Part shown: positions 24,582-33,557 of the stretch, piece after piece
Layout: each line of letters begins with the position of its first letter
Numbering within the stretch: position 1 is the stretch's first letter
NCBI RefSeq assembly: GCF_006494815.1
Contig: NZ_CP041091.1
Location: 1,887,001 to 1,951,000 of the forward strand
From: Nocardioides sambongensis
Lineage (GTDB): Bacteria; Actinomycetota; Actinomycetes; Propionibacteriales; Nocardioidaceae
Direction: 5' to 3'
DNA length: 64,000 nucleotides
Notes under the pieces: generated by a model
What the model was told of the DNA's origin: nothing
What the model saw: only the letters and a program-made list of their open reading frames with translations
The model's database searches: none
Position numbers and translations under genes: made by a program

Positions 24582-25820
24582 TCAGTCCAGCGCCAGAGCC
24601 GCTCGCTCGACCAGTGTCGGGTGCGATCCGAACCACCACTGCGACCAGGCCGGCGGGGTCGGGTCCGCGAGGCTCCGCTCGGCCAGTCGCTGCTGCATGG
24701 CGAGGAACGCGCCGGGGTCCTCGGTGACCCGGAGGGCCACCACGTCCGCGCGGGTCTCGACGAGGCGACTGATGCCGTTCTGCACCGGGGCCGCCGCCAG
24801 GCTCGCCAGGGCGACCAGGGCGAGCACCGCCGGCACCGCCGAACCGTCGGCCAGCCGCCACCGGCCCCGCCGCTCCCCGGCCAGCACCAGAGCGCCGAGC
24901 AGACCCACCCCGAAGACCACGCCGGCGGCGCCAAGAGCCGTGCCGACCAGGACGTCGTCGTTCTCCGCGTGCGCCAGCTCGTGGGCGACGACCGAGAGCG
25001 TCTGGTCCTCGGGGAGGTCGTCCACGAGGGTGTCGTAGAGGACGACCCGTCGGGTGCTGCCGAATCCGGAGACGTAGGCGTTCAGGGTGCTGGTGCGCCG
25101 TGAGGCGTCCGCCACCAGGACGTCCTCGACCGCCACGCCCTCCTCGTCGGCGATCTGCAGGATCGCGGTCCGTAGCGAGCCCTGCGGGAGCGGCTCGAAG
25201 TCGTTGAAGAGGGGCTCGATGACGACCGGGTAGATGAAGGAGCCCAGCGCGACGAGCGCCGCCAGGAGCCCGGCCACCAGCGCCGGCCACCACCGGCGGA
25301 AGCGCCGCGCGCACGCCACCACGAGGGTCAGCGCGATGCCCGTGGCCACCACGTCGACGCCCACCCCGATCAGGAGATCGACCGTCCATGCGCCCCACGA
25401 GGAGGTGGCCAGCCCGGCGTCCAGCAGCAGCTGGCGGCGCGCCACCGTGAGCGGCAGTACGACGACGCGCCCGACCACGGTGACCACGAGGACGAGGAGC
25501 CACACCCGGAGCCACCACGGCCCGGGGGTGCGCGCCGCCCAGTCACGCGCCCGGCGGCTGAAGCCCAGCCAGCACGCGACCGCCAGGGAGAGCGCCAGCG
25601 CGCTCCAGCTCCACACCCGGGACCAGCGGGAGAACTGCTCCGCCCGATCGATCTGCTCCGCGGTCAGCAGGTCCGTGGCCGGCACCGGGTCCGGGGCGCC
25701 GCCCGGCACCGGGTGCCAGGGCACCAGGAGGATCGCCAGCACCACGAACGCCACGCCGCCGACCGCGGCCGTGGCAAGGGCGACCCGCCGCGCCCGGACC
25801 AGGTCGACGTCCCCGGTCAC
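24582..25820 (-). CDS. M48 family metallopeptidase (Ste24/CAAX protease-like)
   Basis: The 412-residue membrane protein has an N-terminal helix, several further helices, a central LLDAGLATSSWGAWTVDLLIG region and the zinc motif VAHELAHAEND (HExxH). A distal region with LVETRADVVALRVTEDP supplies the third ligand Glu. This layout matches Ste24-like proteases that clip membrane-associated proteins. Its GTG overlaps the stop of the lipoprotein gene upstream, so it is the third gene of the riboswitch-led operon. Confidence 0.9.
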   Translation of the reverse strand: MTGDVDLVRARRVALATAAVGGVAFVVLAILLVPWHPVPGGAPDPVPATDLLTAEQIDRAEQFSRWSRVWSWSALALSLAVACWLGFSRRARDWAARTPGPWWLRVWLLVLVVTVVGRVVVLPLTVARRQLLLDAGLATSSWGAWTVDLLIGVGVDVVATGIALTLVVACARRFRRWWPALVAGLLAALVALGSFIYPVVIEPLFNDFEPLPQGSLRTAILQIADEEGVAVEDVLVADASRRTSTLNAYVSGFGSTRRVVLYDTLVDDLPEDQTLSVVAHELAHAENDDVLVGTALGAAGVVFGVGLLGALVLAGERRGRWRLADGSAVPAVLALVALASLAAAPVQNGISRLVETRADVVALRVTEDPGAFLAMQQRLAERSLADPTPPAWSQWWFGSHPTLVERAALALD

Positions 25821-27037
25821 CGGGCGCCCGCCAGGTCCAGGAGCCGACCACGCCAGGCGGCGGTGAGGTCGTCGACCGTCCAGTCGGTGTACTGATCGAG
25901 GGCCTCGTCGAGCGTCGCCCCGCCGAGCACCGCACGGTAGAGGTCGATGAGTGCCTGCTCGCCGGCGTGGTCGGCCAGGGCGACGCAGGCCAGCCAGGCC
26001 GCCTCATACTGCGCGCCCAGCCCGTCGGCCGACGGGTTCAGCGCAGCATCGGACGGCAGGCTCCGCGGTGCGCCCTGAGCCGCCACCTGGTCGATGATCT
26101 GTCCCGCCGACCGGGCGTAGGGGAGGTCGACGTCGCGCAGGGCGACGTAGTCGGCGAACCCTTCGACCAGCCACAGCGGCGCGGTGGCGACCGGGGCGCG
26201 GGTGACCGCGTGCACCGTCTCGTGCGTGATCACCACCTGAGCGGCCAGCGGGTCCAGGTCCGGGTAGACCGCCGGGTTCAGGAAGACGTGCACCGGCGCA
26301 TCGCTGGTCAGGGCGCCGTCCACCGGTGCGGTGACGGCCGCGACAGTGTCGTAGGTACCCGGCGGGGCGTCCAGGGCACGGTGGAGCGCCCCGGTGCTGC
26401 CGGGTGCCTCCAGGACCATCTTGCCGGACCCTCCGAGGACCGCTCCGACCTGGTCGACGGCGTCCCGGGCCCGTGCGGCGAGCGCGGTGACGTCGGTCGA
26501 GCGAGCGGCCAGCACCAGCGCGCCGGGGACGCGGCGCACCGCGAGCGGCTGGGCGAGCCACAGCGGAGTCGCGGCCTCTCCCCCGCCCAGCGCCGTCACG
26601 GTCCCGCCGTCGGCGGCCATGGTCACGGTCACCTCACGCCGGGCGACCCCGCGGTCGTAGCCGCGGAAACGCCAGGTGAGCTCGACGGTGGCGTCCCAGC
26701 TGCCGTTCTCCTGAGGACGCCCCCCGGCGTCCAGGAACCGCAGCGACACCTTGTCGATGTCCGCACGTTCGACGTTGTCCGCCGCCGCGGCCACCGCGGA
26801 GGCGGCGCGGTCGTCGGCCGCGACCGCGGCGATCCCGTCACCGGTGCGCAGCGCCGCCTGGAGCTCCTCGAGCGTCCGGACGGCCCGCGCCTCGACGTCG
26901 GCCGGCGAGGCCCCGGTGGTCGCCCCCGGGGCAGGCGGTCGGTAGGAGTCCGAGCAGCCGGCGGTCAGTGTCGCGACCAGCGCGAGACCGAGTGCTACCC
27001 GGACGGGCCGGGAGGACTCAGCCCGGGCGGACCGCAC
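25817..27037 (-). CDS. Lipoprotein with peptidase MA-like metalloprotease motif
   Basis: The 406-residue protein has a lipoprotein signal with lipobox LTAGC near residue 28. An NTF2-like region follows (about 50-140). The C-terminal domain contains VVITHETVHAVT (HExxH), then PLWLVEGFADYVALRD with the downstream Glu, as in gluzincin peptidase MA-like proteins. It should sit on the outer face of the membrane. GTG 27037 overlaps the end of the NlpC/P60 gene by 20 nt, and its stop overlaps the M48 start. The substrate is unknown. Confidence 0.78.
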   Translation of the reverse strand: MRSARAESSRPVRVALGLALVATLTAGCSDSYRPPAPGATTGASPADVEARAVRTLEELQAALRTGDGIAAVAADDRAASAVAAAADNVERADIDKVSLRFLDAGGRPQENGSWDATVELTWRFRGYDRGVARREVTVTMAADGGTVTALGGGEAATPLWLAQPLAVRRVPGALVLAARSTDVTALAARARDAVDQVGAVLGGSGKMVLEAPGSTGALHRALDAPPGTYDTVAAVTAPVDGALTSDAPVHVFLNPAVYPDLDPLAAQVVITHETVHAVTRAPVATAPLWLVEGFADYVALRDVDLPYARSAGQIIDQVAAQGAPRSLPSDAALNPSADGLGAQYEAAWLACVALADHAGEQALIDLYRAVLGGATLDEALDQYTDWTVDDLTAAWRGRLLDLAGAR

Positions 27038-28007
27038 CGACGTACGGCATGGAGTGGAGTGCGGAGACGACGACGCCCGTACCGGGGTTGGCGGCGTGCA
27101 CGATCATCCCGTTGCCGATGTACATGCCGACGTGGCTGATCGGGCTGTAGTAGAAGACCAGGTCACCGGGGGCGAGCTGGCTCTCCGCGATCCGGGTGCC
27201 GCTGCTGTACTGCGCGCTCGAGGAGTGCGGCAGGGAGACCCCCGCCTGCGCCCAGGCCATCATCGTCAGGCCGGAGCAGTCGAAGGCGCTCGGGCCGGCG
27301 GCGCCGTAGACGTAGGCCTTGCCCTGCTGCGCCATCGCGTAGTTGACGGCGGCCGACGCACGCCCGGAGACGTCGACGTCGACGGGTCGGGTCGAGTCGC
27401 CGCGGGAGAGAACCTCCTCGCGCTGCTCGGCCTCGAGGTCGTCGAGCAGTTCCTCGGCCTCGGCGAGCTTGTCGTCCGCCGTGGACTTCTCCTCCTCGAG
27501 CTGGCCCTCGAGGTCGGAGACCTTCTCGCGCCGCTTGTCGGTCTGGTCGCGGCGGATGGTGTAGGCCTCGAGCTCCGTGCCGTACTCGGTGAGGAGCGAG
27601 TCCTGCAGGTCGTTGACCGTCGACACGGTGGAGAGCTCGGTGAGGAACTGGCCGGTGTCGGACTCGAGGAGCCGGCCGGCGGTGCCCAGGCTCTGGCCCT
27701 GGTACTGGGTGATCATCGCGTCGCGGACGTCCGAGCGCACACCGTCGAGGACGTCGCCCTGCCGGTCACGGTCGGCGGCGAGGGAGTCGAGCTCGGTGTT
27801 CAGCTCGTCGAGCTCGATCCGCGCGTCGTTGTAGCGCTCGGAGGCCTGCTCCGCTTCGTGCATCAGACGCTCGACCCGCTCCTTGACGGTGTCGATGTCC
27901 GGCTCGGCCTGCGCAGGTGTCTGCGAGCCGGTGACGGTGAGCGCGACGGAGCCGGTGACGGCGAGGGTCGCGAGAGCTGCGGTGATGCGGTTTCGGCCGT
28001 TCAGCAC
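27018..28007 (-). CDS. Secreted NlpC/P60 peptidoglycan endopeptidase (C40, RipA-like)
   Basis: The 329-residue protein has a Sec signal (about 1-34, ending QTPAQAEP), a long coiled coil (40-200), and a C-terminal NlpC/P60 domain with catalytic Cys in AFDCSGLTMMAWAQ and His in ISHVGMYIGNGMIVHA. The architecture equals the RipA/PcsB-type hydrolases that cut peptidoglycan stem peptides during growth and division (compare Rv2190c). Its long leader carries a ydaO-type riboswitch, so expression probably responds to c-di-AMP. GTG 28007 lies 11 nt after GAAGGGG. Confidence 0.93.
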   Translation of the reverse strand: MLNGRNRITAALATLAVTGSVALTVTGSQTPAQAEPDIDTVKERVERLMHEAEQASERYNDARIELDELNTELDSLAADRDRQGDVLDGVRSDVRDAMITQYQGQSLGTAGRLLESDTGQFLTELSTVSTVNDLQDSLLTEYGTELEAYTIRRDQTDKRREKVSDLEGQLEEEKSTADDKLAEAEELLDDLEAEQREEVLSRGDSTRPVDVDVSGRASAAVNYAMAQQGKAYVYGAAGPSAFDCSGLTMMAWAQAGVSLPHSSSAQYSSGTRIAESQLAPGDLVFYYSPISHVGMYIGNGMIVHAANPGTGVVVSALHSMPYVGAVRPG

Positions 28008-28033
28008 GAGCTGGCGGTCCCCTTCGGTGTCGT

Positions 28034-28200
28034 ACGCCTACCGGGTGAGCTGACGGATTCGGGCACGACGCGCCCTACCCGGCCTCCGACCGCACCGCCG
28101 ATCGCTGTGACCGGCGCTGCTGCCTCTCGGCCGGGATTCACCCCAGAGCAAACACTGGTGGTTCCCCGGCTCCGGATCGTTGCCGATCCGGACTCAGCGC
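28034..28200 (-). ncRNA. ydaO/yuaA (c-di-AMP) riboswitch
   Basis: The minus-strand leader of the NlpC/P60 gene contains, in order, the conserved blocks CCGGGGAACCACC, GGGGTGAATCCCGG, GGGTAGGGC, GCCCGAATCCGTCAGCT and CCCGGTAGGCG, which are the hallmark strings of the ydaO-yuaA class. A GATCCG/CGGATC helix precedes them and a GC-rich optional stem (28085-28120) separates the two halves. This class binds c-di-AMP and in actinobacteria commonly controls cell-wall hydrolase genes, usually switching them off. About 26 nt separate it from the start codon. Confidence 0.93.
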
Positions 28201-28248
28201 GGCGCCCGCGCGGATCGTCGACCCACTTCCACGGACACCTGAGCCAGA

Positions 28249-28277
28249 ACAATAGGCGCCCGGTCAAGGGGCTCCAA
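28249..28277 (-). promoter_or_regulatory. Promoter of the riboswitch-led operon
   Basis: On the minus strand TTGGAG (28277-28272) and TATTGT (28254-28249) are separated by 17 nt. Transcription from near 28242 would include the whole riboswitch. Confidence 0.6.
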
Positions 28278-28389
28278 ACCCCCGACGCGCGTGTTGTGGG
28301 CCACCCTTCACCCCATCAGTCCCATCCAGCCCCATTCGTCACATCCGTCACGTCGCTGGTGGGAGGAGGCCACGACGTCCGGGTCGGGC

Positions 28390-28596
28390 TCACGCCGACT
28401 CGACGTCCGGTCCCTGCACCGGCCGCACCATCCGCAACGGAGGCACCAGGCCGCCCTCGGCCAGGGCGTCGAGGGCCACCAGCTCGTCGTCCTCGACCAT
28501 CAGCTCCGGCGGCGGCCCCAGCAACACGGTCACGACGCAGTCGTGACAGGCCAGCCCGCGCACCACGCAGGTGTCGCAATCGATCCTCGTCGTCAT
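28390..28596 (-). CDS. Small conserved Cys-rich protein of unknown function
   Basis: The 68-residue protein begins MTTRIDCDTCVVRGLACHDC, giving two CxxC pairs (Cys 7, 10, 17, 20) that look like a metal site, followed by VVTVLLGPPPELMVEDDELVALDALAEGGLVPPLRMV. I recognise it as a common uncharacterised actinobacterial protein but know of no assigned role. ATG 28596 is chosen because conservation seems to start there; a longer frame to 28644 is unlikely. A second Cys-rich small protein is encoded just upstream on the same strand. Confidence 0.75.
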   Translation of the reverse strand: MTTRIDCDTCVVRGLACHDCVVTVLLGPPPELMVEDDELVALDALAEGGLVPPLRMVRPVQGPDVESA

Positions 28597-28668
28597 GACG
28601 AGCACCCTCGCGCCCCCGTCCGACACAACCGCCGACACGACCATCCGGGGCGGTCCGTCGGGACCCGG

Positions 28669-28902
28669 TCAGGCGTCGGTGCGGATGACCACTTCGATCG
28701 CGTCGTCGCGCCCGCACCAACGGCACCGGACGTTCTCGATCGTCTCCGCGATCACCTCGGTCTGCTCCACCCGGGGCTCACCGGGGAGGTCGAGGTGCCA
28801 GAACTCCGTCGTGCGCCGGGTCCGGGTGACATCGAAGCGGGTCAGGTTGCCACATCCCGCGCAGCGCCACCTGTGAAGCTCGTCGGGTAGCTGCTGGGTC
28901 AC
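28669..28902 (-). CDS. Small zinc-ribbon-like protein
   Basis: The 77-residue protein has two CxxC knuckles, WRCAGCGNLTRFDV near residue 14 and VRCRWCGRDDAIEVV near the C-terminus, separated by a strand-rich segment (TEFWHLDLPGEPRVEQTEV). This suits a single zinc ribbon. GTG 28902 is preceded by AGGAGG at 4-5 nt. It is transcribed towards the other Cys-rich gene 72 nt downstream. No function can be assigned. Confidence 0.7.
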   Translation of the reverse strand: MTQQLPDELHRWRCAGCGNLTRFDVTRTRRTTEFWHLDLPGEPRVEQTEVIAETIENVRCRWCGRDDAIEVVIRTDA

Positions 28903-29046
28903 GGGTCCTCCTGACCTGGGGCCGGTCTGATCGCAATGGGTAACGCCACGGCGGACACTAGCGCGCGATCCTCCCCGCGCCACAGTCGGTCGAGTGGCCA
29001 CCCGGGCACGACGGCGCGCCGCGGCGTTTGTGTCGGCACCGTTCCG

Positions 29047-29052
29047 TACGGT
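29047..29052 (+). promoter_or_regulatory. Candidate leaderless -10 element (TACGGT)
   Basis: TACGGT ends 7 nt before ATG 29060 of the exonuclease/UvrC-like gene and argues for that start over GTG 28994. Confidence 0.4.
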
Positions 29053-29059
29053 CCGGAGC

Positions 29060-30778
29060 ATGGGTTCGAGCGCCGCCTCCGAGACGAGACCGCGGTGGGA
29101 GGCGCAGCAGGGCTTCGACGACCTCGGTCGGCCGCTGCGCGACATCACCTTCTGTGTGGTGGACCTCGAGACCACCGGCGGATCGCTCGCCGACGGCGAC
29201 CGGATCACGGAGATCGGCGCGGTCAAGGTGCGCGGCGGCGAGGTCCTCGGCGAGTTCCAGACGCTGATCAACCCCGATCAGCCGATCCCCGCCTTCATCG
29301 CGGTGCTGACCGGCATCACCAACCCGATGGTGGCCGACGCTCCATCCATCTCCTCGGCTCTCCCCGCGTTCCTCGAGTTCGCCACCGGCAGCGTGCTGGT
29401 GGCCCACAACGCCCGCTTCGACGTCGGGTTCCTGCGGCACTTCACCGCCGAGCTCGGACTGACCTGGCCCGACTTCGAGGTGCTGGACACGGTGCGTCTG
29501 GCGCGCCACGTGGTCTCCCGCGAGGAGACGCCCAACCACAAGCTCTCCTCCTTGGCGCAGGTGTTCCGAGCCACGACCACCCCCAACCACCGCGCCCTCT
29601 CCGACGCGCGGGCGACCGTCGACGTCCTGCACGGCATGCTGGAGCGGCTGGGAGGGCTGGGTGTCCACACCTTCGAGGAGCTGGCGACCTACTCGTCCAA
29701 GGTCGCGGCACCGCAGCGGCGCAAGCGTCATCTGGCCGACCACCTGCCGCACGCCCCGGGCGTCTACCTGTTCACCGACGACCAGGACCGGGTCCTCTAT
29801 GTCGGGACCTCGAAGGACCTGCGCAAACGGGTGCGCTCCTACTTCACCGCCTCGGAGACGCGCAGCCGGATCGGCGAGATGGTGCAGATCGCCAGCACCG
29901 TGCGGGGGATCGCGTGCGCGACCCCGCTCGAGGCACAGGTCCGGGAGCTGCGGCTGATCGCGGAGCACAAGCCGCCGTACAACCGTCGCTCGCGGTTCCC
30001 CGAGAAGGTGAGCTATCTCAAGCTCACCCGCGAGGCGTGGCCGCGGCTGTCGGTCGTGGCGCGCCCGAAGGAGGACCTGGCCGACTACCTGGGCCCGTTC
30101 TCCTCGCGGGCCACCGCCGAGTCGACCCTGGCGGCGCTGCACGAGGTCTTCCCGATCCGACAGTGCAAGGACCGCCTCCCCGTGCAGCCGACCAGGACCG
30201 CCTGCGTCCTCGCCGAGCTGGGGCGGTGCCTGGCCCCCTGCGACGGCAGCGTCGACGAGCTGACCTACGGCGCGATCGTGCGCCAGGTCCGCGACGCGGT
30301 CACCCGCCGTCCCGACGAGGTGGTGGACACGATCGAGGCGAAGATGTCCGAGCTGGCCGCGGAGGAGCGGTTCGAGCAGGCCGCCGCCCACCGCGACCGA
30401 CTCGCCGCGTTCATCCGTGCCGCCACCCGCGCCCAGCGTCTCGGCCCCCTGCTGACCTGTCCGGAGATCGTGGCGACCCGACGCGAGGAGGACGGACGGT
30501 GGGCGGTGCACGTCGTCCGGCACGGCCGGCTCGCCGCCGCCGGCGTGATCCCGGCGGGCACCGACGCCCGCAGCTACGTCGACCAGCTCCGGGCGTCCGC
30601 CGAGACGGTGCTGCCCGACCCGGCGTCGCCCCCGGCCACCGCGGAGGAGACCGAGCGGGTGCTGGCCTGGCTGGAACGGCCCGGGGTGCGCCTGGTCGAC
30701 GTCGACGGCGAGTGGACGTGCCCGGTCACGGGCGCCGCCCGGCACCTGGAGCGGATCACCCCTAGAGTGAGGCCATGA
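29060..30778 (+). CDS. DEDD exonuclease / UvrC-like GIY-YIG fusion protein
   Basis: The 572-residue protein joins two nuclease modules. The N-terminal DnaQ-like domain (about 25-190) has VVDLETTG, LVAHNARFDVGFL and HRALSDARATVDVL, the ExoI/II/III motifs. A Cho/UvrC-type GIY-YIG domain follows (about 230-310: PGVYLFTDDQDRVLYVGTS), with a further UvrC-like region containing a UVR-type helix pair (EERFEQAAAHRDRLAAF). It should take part in DNA repair or proofreading. Position and architecture equal M. tuberculosis Rv2191. The gene overlaps the next by ATGA. Confidence 0.9.
   Translation: MGSSAASETRPRWEAQQGFDDLGRPLRDITFCVVDLETTGGSLADGDRITEIGAVKVRGGEVLGEFQTLINPDQPIPAFIAVLTGITNPMVADAPSISSALPAFLEFATGSVLVAHNARFDVGFLRHFTAELGLTWPDFEVLDTVRLARHVVSREETPNHKLSSLAQVFRATTTPNHRALSDARATVDVLHGMLERLGGLGVHTFEELATYSSKVAAPQRRKRHLADHLPHAPGVYLFTDDQDRVLYVGTSKDLRKRVRSYFTASETRSRIGEMVQIASTVRGIACATPLEAQVRELRLIAEHKPPYNRRSRFPEKVSYLKLTREAWPRLSVVARPKEDLADYLGPFSSRATAESTLAALHEVFPIRQCKDRLPVQPTRTACVLAELGRCLAPCDGSVDELTYGAIVRQVRDAVTRRPDEVVDTIEAKMSELAAEERFEQAAAHRDRLAAFIRAATRAQRLGPLLTCPEIVATRREEDGRWAVHVVRHGRLAAAGVIPAGTDARSYVDQLRASAETVLPDPASPPATAEETERVLAWLERPGVRLVDVDGEWTCPVTGAARHLERITPRVRP
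30763..30768 (+). promoter_or_regulatory. Candidate leaderless -10 element (TAGAGT)
   Basis: TAGAGT lies inside the end of the exonuclease gene and ends 6 nt before ATG 30775, so the small Lrp-type gene may also be transcribed on its own. Confidence 0.45.
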
Positions 30779-31053
30779 TCACCGCCATCGTCTTCGTGAA
30801 CGCCGAGACGGCCCGGATCCCGGAGGTCGCCGAGGCGATCGCAGCGCTGGACGGCGTCAGCGAGGTCTATTCGGTGACCGGGCAGATCGACCTGATCGCC
30901 CTGGTCCGCGTCCGTCGTCACGAGGACATCGCCAGCGTCGTGTCCGACCAGCTGAACAAGGTGCCCGGGGTGGTGGACACCGAGACCCACATCGCCTACC
31001 GCGCCTACTCCCGGCACGACCTGGAGTCCGCCTTCTCCATCGGTCTCGACTGA
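30775..31053 (+). CDS. Stand-alone Lrp/AsnC ligand-binding (RAM) domain protein
   Basis: The 92-residue protein is a complete RAM domain (MITAIVFVNAETARIPEVAEAI, GQIDLIALVRVRRHEDIASVV, then IAYRAYSRHDLES) with no helix-turn-helix. Such proteins form dimers or octamers and bind amino acids at the interfaces; some modulate full Lrp regulators. The start overlaps the exonuclease stop. Confidence 0.9.
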   Translation: MITAIVFVNAETARIPEVAEAIAALDGVSEVYSVTGQIDLIALVRVRRHEDIASVVSDQLNKVPGVVDTETHIAYRAYSRHDLESAFSIGLD

Positions 31054-31073
31054 CGCCACCCACGCCCGACCAG

Positions 31074-32519
31074 GTGAGCAGCCCGGATCCCGCCGATGCC
31101 GGCCGTGCCGAGACCTCGGCGGTCGCGCCGCGGCCGCTCTTCCCCCTGATCACGCGGGTCCTCCCGTTCCTGCTCGGGACGCTGGTGGTGGCCTTCGTCC
31201 TCGGCGCGAAGCGCTCGGCGTTCGCCAGCACCGACACCTACTTCCACCTCCGGTTCGGTGACGAGTTCCTGGGGGGCTGGACCCTGCGCGACCCCGGTCA
31301 GGTCGGCGCCTCCGGATCGGCCGACTGGGTGCCGACGCAGTGGCTGTCCCAGATCACCCTGGCCTGGACCTGGGACCATCTCGGCTCCCGCGGATTTTCC
31401 GCCCTGTTCCTGACGCTCACCGGCGCCCTGCTCGTGGGCCTCTACCTGCTGGCACGGACCCGCGGCCGCCCGATCCCCGCCGCCGGCATCACCCTGCTGG
31501 CCGCGGTCGGGCTCTCGCCGTGGATCTCGATGCGCCCGCAGATGGTCAGCTTCATCGCGCTGACCGCGGTGCTGCTCGGATGGCATCACGCCCGGCTGCG
31601 CGGCACCACACCGTGGTGGCTGATCCCTCTGGCGTGGGTCTGGGCGATGTGCCACGGACTCTGGGTGGTCGGGGTCGTGGTCAGCCTCGCCCTCGCCGTC
31701 GGACTGATCATCGACCAGCGACCACGACGCGCCGACGCCGCTCGATGGCTGGCCGTGCCGGCGGGCATGGTCGCCGTCGCGATGGTCACCCCGGTCGGCC
31801 CCGCGCTGGTCGGCGCCGTGCTGGAGGTCAACAGCCGCTCGGATCACTTCGGGGAGTGGGCGGCGCCGGACTACGCCACGCTGACCCTGCTGCCGGCCGC
31901 CGTGATCGTCGGCTCCGGGTTCCTCATCGGGCTCCGTCGTCCACCCTTGTCCGCCTACGACGTCGCCCAACTGGTGCTCGCCGGCGGACTCGCGCTGTAC
32001 TCCGAGCGCACCATCCCGCTCGCGGTGATCATCGCGGCGCCGATCACCGCCGAGCTCTGGAGTCGACGCCGCTACCCGCGGCCACCGGTCGGGCGCCGCG
32101 AGATCGGACTGGTGACGCTCGTCGCCGCCGCCGTCGTCATCGGTACGACGCTCGCCGGGTCAGCCACCCGACCGGGTGCCGCCGCGGACCTGGAGCCGTT
32201 CGCCGACCGCCTCGCGAGGCTCCCGGCCGGCACCCCGGTGCTCACCGACCGGTCCTACGGTGCCGCGCTGATGTGGACCGACCCGGACCTCGACATCCCG
32301 GTCCACGGCTACGGCGACGTCTACACCGACGAGGAGCTCGACCGGCTGGACGCGATGTCGGATCTGGAGCCCGGGTGGGACACGACGGTCGGCGACCTCG
32401 GCGTCACCGTGGCCGTGCTGCCCGAGGACAGTGCGCTCGGCTACGCCCTGCAGCGCGAGGGGTGGGTCGTCGTGGACCACACGGATGCGCTGGACTACCT
32501 GCGGGCGCCGGCCGGATAG
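31074..32519 (+). CDS. Polytopic membrane protein, GT-C glycosyltransferase-like
   Basis: The 481-residue protein has about ten membrane helices. After the first helix an extracytoplasmic loop contains ASTDTYFHLRFGDEFL and WVPTQWLSQI, resembling the acidic loop and WLSQ element of GT-C-like membrane proteins. A soluble C-terminal part (about 370-480) is predicted outside. It could transfer sugars from lipid carriers, but no family-specific motif was found. GTG 31074 follows the Lrp-type gene by 20 nt without a clear ribosome site. It is convergent with trpD (3-nt gap). Confidence 0.6.
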   Translation: MSSPDPADAGRAETSAVAPRPLFPLITRVLPFLLGTLVVAFVLGAKRSAFASTDTYFHLRFGDEFLGGWTLRDPGQVGASGSADWVPTQWLSQITLAWTWDHLGSRGFSALFLTLTGALLVGLYLLARTRGRPIPAAGITLLAAVGLSPWISMRPQMVSFIALTAVLLGWHHARLRGTTPWWLIPLAWVWAMCHGLWVVGVVVSLALAVGLIIDQRPRRADAARWLAVPAGMVAVAMVTPVGPALVGAVLEVNSRSDHFGEWAAPDYATLTLLPAAVIVGSGFLIGLRRPPLSAYDVAQLVLAGGLALYSERTIPLAVIIAAPITAELWSRRRYPRPPVGRREIGLVTLVAAAVVIGTTLAGSATRPGAAADLEPFADRLARLPAGTPVLTDRSYGAALMWTDPDLDIPVHGYGDVYTDEELDRLDAMSDLEPGWDTTVGDLGVTVAVLPEDSALGYALQREGWVVVDHTDALDYLRAPAG

Positions 32520-32522
32520 CAC

Positions 32523-33557
32523 TCAGCCCGCAGCGGCCGCGACCCACCGATCCAGGGTGGCGCGCGCGGCACCGCTGTCGATCGCCTCGGTCGCCCGTTC
32601 GATCCCGGCCGCCAGCGACTCGGCCACCGGCCGCCCCGGGGCGTCGTAGACGGCCAGGGCAGCGCCCGCATTGAGCACCACGGCCTCCCGGACCGGTCCG
32701 GCCTCGCCGGCGAGCATCCGCCGGACGACGTCCGCATTGTGGTCGACGTCGCCGCCGCGCAGCTCCTCGGTGGTCGCCCGGGCGATGCCGAAGTCCAGAG
32801 GATCGACCGTCGCAGTGGTGATCTGCCCCTGGTGGGCGACCCACACCTGCGAGGTGGTCGTGGTGGTGAGCTCGTCGAGGCCGTCGTCCCCGCGGAAGAC
32901 CCAGGCGTCCACGCCGCGGCGGGCGAACACGCCGGCCATCACCTCGGCCTTGCCCTCGAACGCGCAGCCGATGGCCTGGGCAGCGGGCTTGACCGGGTTG
33001 GCCAGCGGACCCAGCAGGTTGAACAGGGTGCCGATCCCGAGCTCGCGGCGCGGGATCGCCGCGTGCCGCAGCGCGGGGTGGAACGCGGCCGCGAAGCAGA
33101 ACGTGATCCCCGCCTCGTCGGCCAGCGCGGCCACCCGCGGGACCGGCAGGTCGAGGCGCACGCCGAGGGTCTCCAGCACGTCGGCGGTGCCGGCCTTGGA
33201 CGAGGCGGAGCGGTTGCCGTGCTTGACCACCCGCGCGCCGGCACCGGCCGCCACGATCGCAGCCATCGTCGAGACGTTCACCGAGAAGGAGCGGTCGCCG
33301 CCGGTGCCCACCACGTCGAGCGTGCGACCGGGAACACTGATCGGGGTGGCGGTGGCGTACATCGCCTCCACGAGTCCGGTGAGCTCCGCACTGGTCTCGC
33401 CCTTGGCGCGCATGGCCACCGCGAAGCCGGCGATCTGCACCGGCGTCGCCTCCCCGGCGAGGATCTCGCCCATCGCCCACCCGGCGGCCTCCGAGGAGAT
33501 GTCACGACCGGAGACCAGCGTGTCGAGGACCTGCGGCCAGCTGTGCCCTCCGCTCAT
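32523..33557 (-). CDS. trpD: Anthranilate phosphoribosyltransferase
   Basis: The 344-residue enzyme joins anthranilate and PRPP in tryptophan synthesis. It has the PRPP motif [16 protein letters not shown] (about 80-95), [18 protein letters not shown] and the [15 protein letters not shown] segment, all intact. The ATG overlaps the stop of the receiver-like gene upstream (ATGA). As in M. tuberculosis (Rv2192c), it stands alone next to ctaE-qcrCAB rather than in a trp operon. Confidence 0.96.
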   Translation of the reverse strand: MSGGHSWPQVLDTLVSGRDISSEAAGWAMGEILAGEATPVQIAGFAVAMRAKGETSAELTGLVEAMYATATPISVPGRTLDVVGTGGDRSFSVNVSTMAAIVAAGAGARVVKHGNRSASSKAGTADVLETLGVRLDLPVPRVAALADEAGITFCFAAAFHPALRHAAIPRRELGIGTLFNLLGPLANPVKPAAQAIGCAFEGKAEVMAGVFARRGVDAWVFRGDDGLDELTTTTTSQVWVAHQGQITTATVDPLDFGIARATTEELRGGDVDHNADVVRRMLAGEAGPVREAVVLNAGAALAVYDAPGRPVAESLAAGIERATEAIDSGAARATLDRWVAAAAG

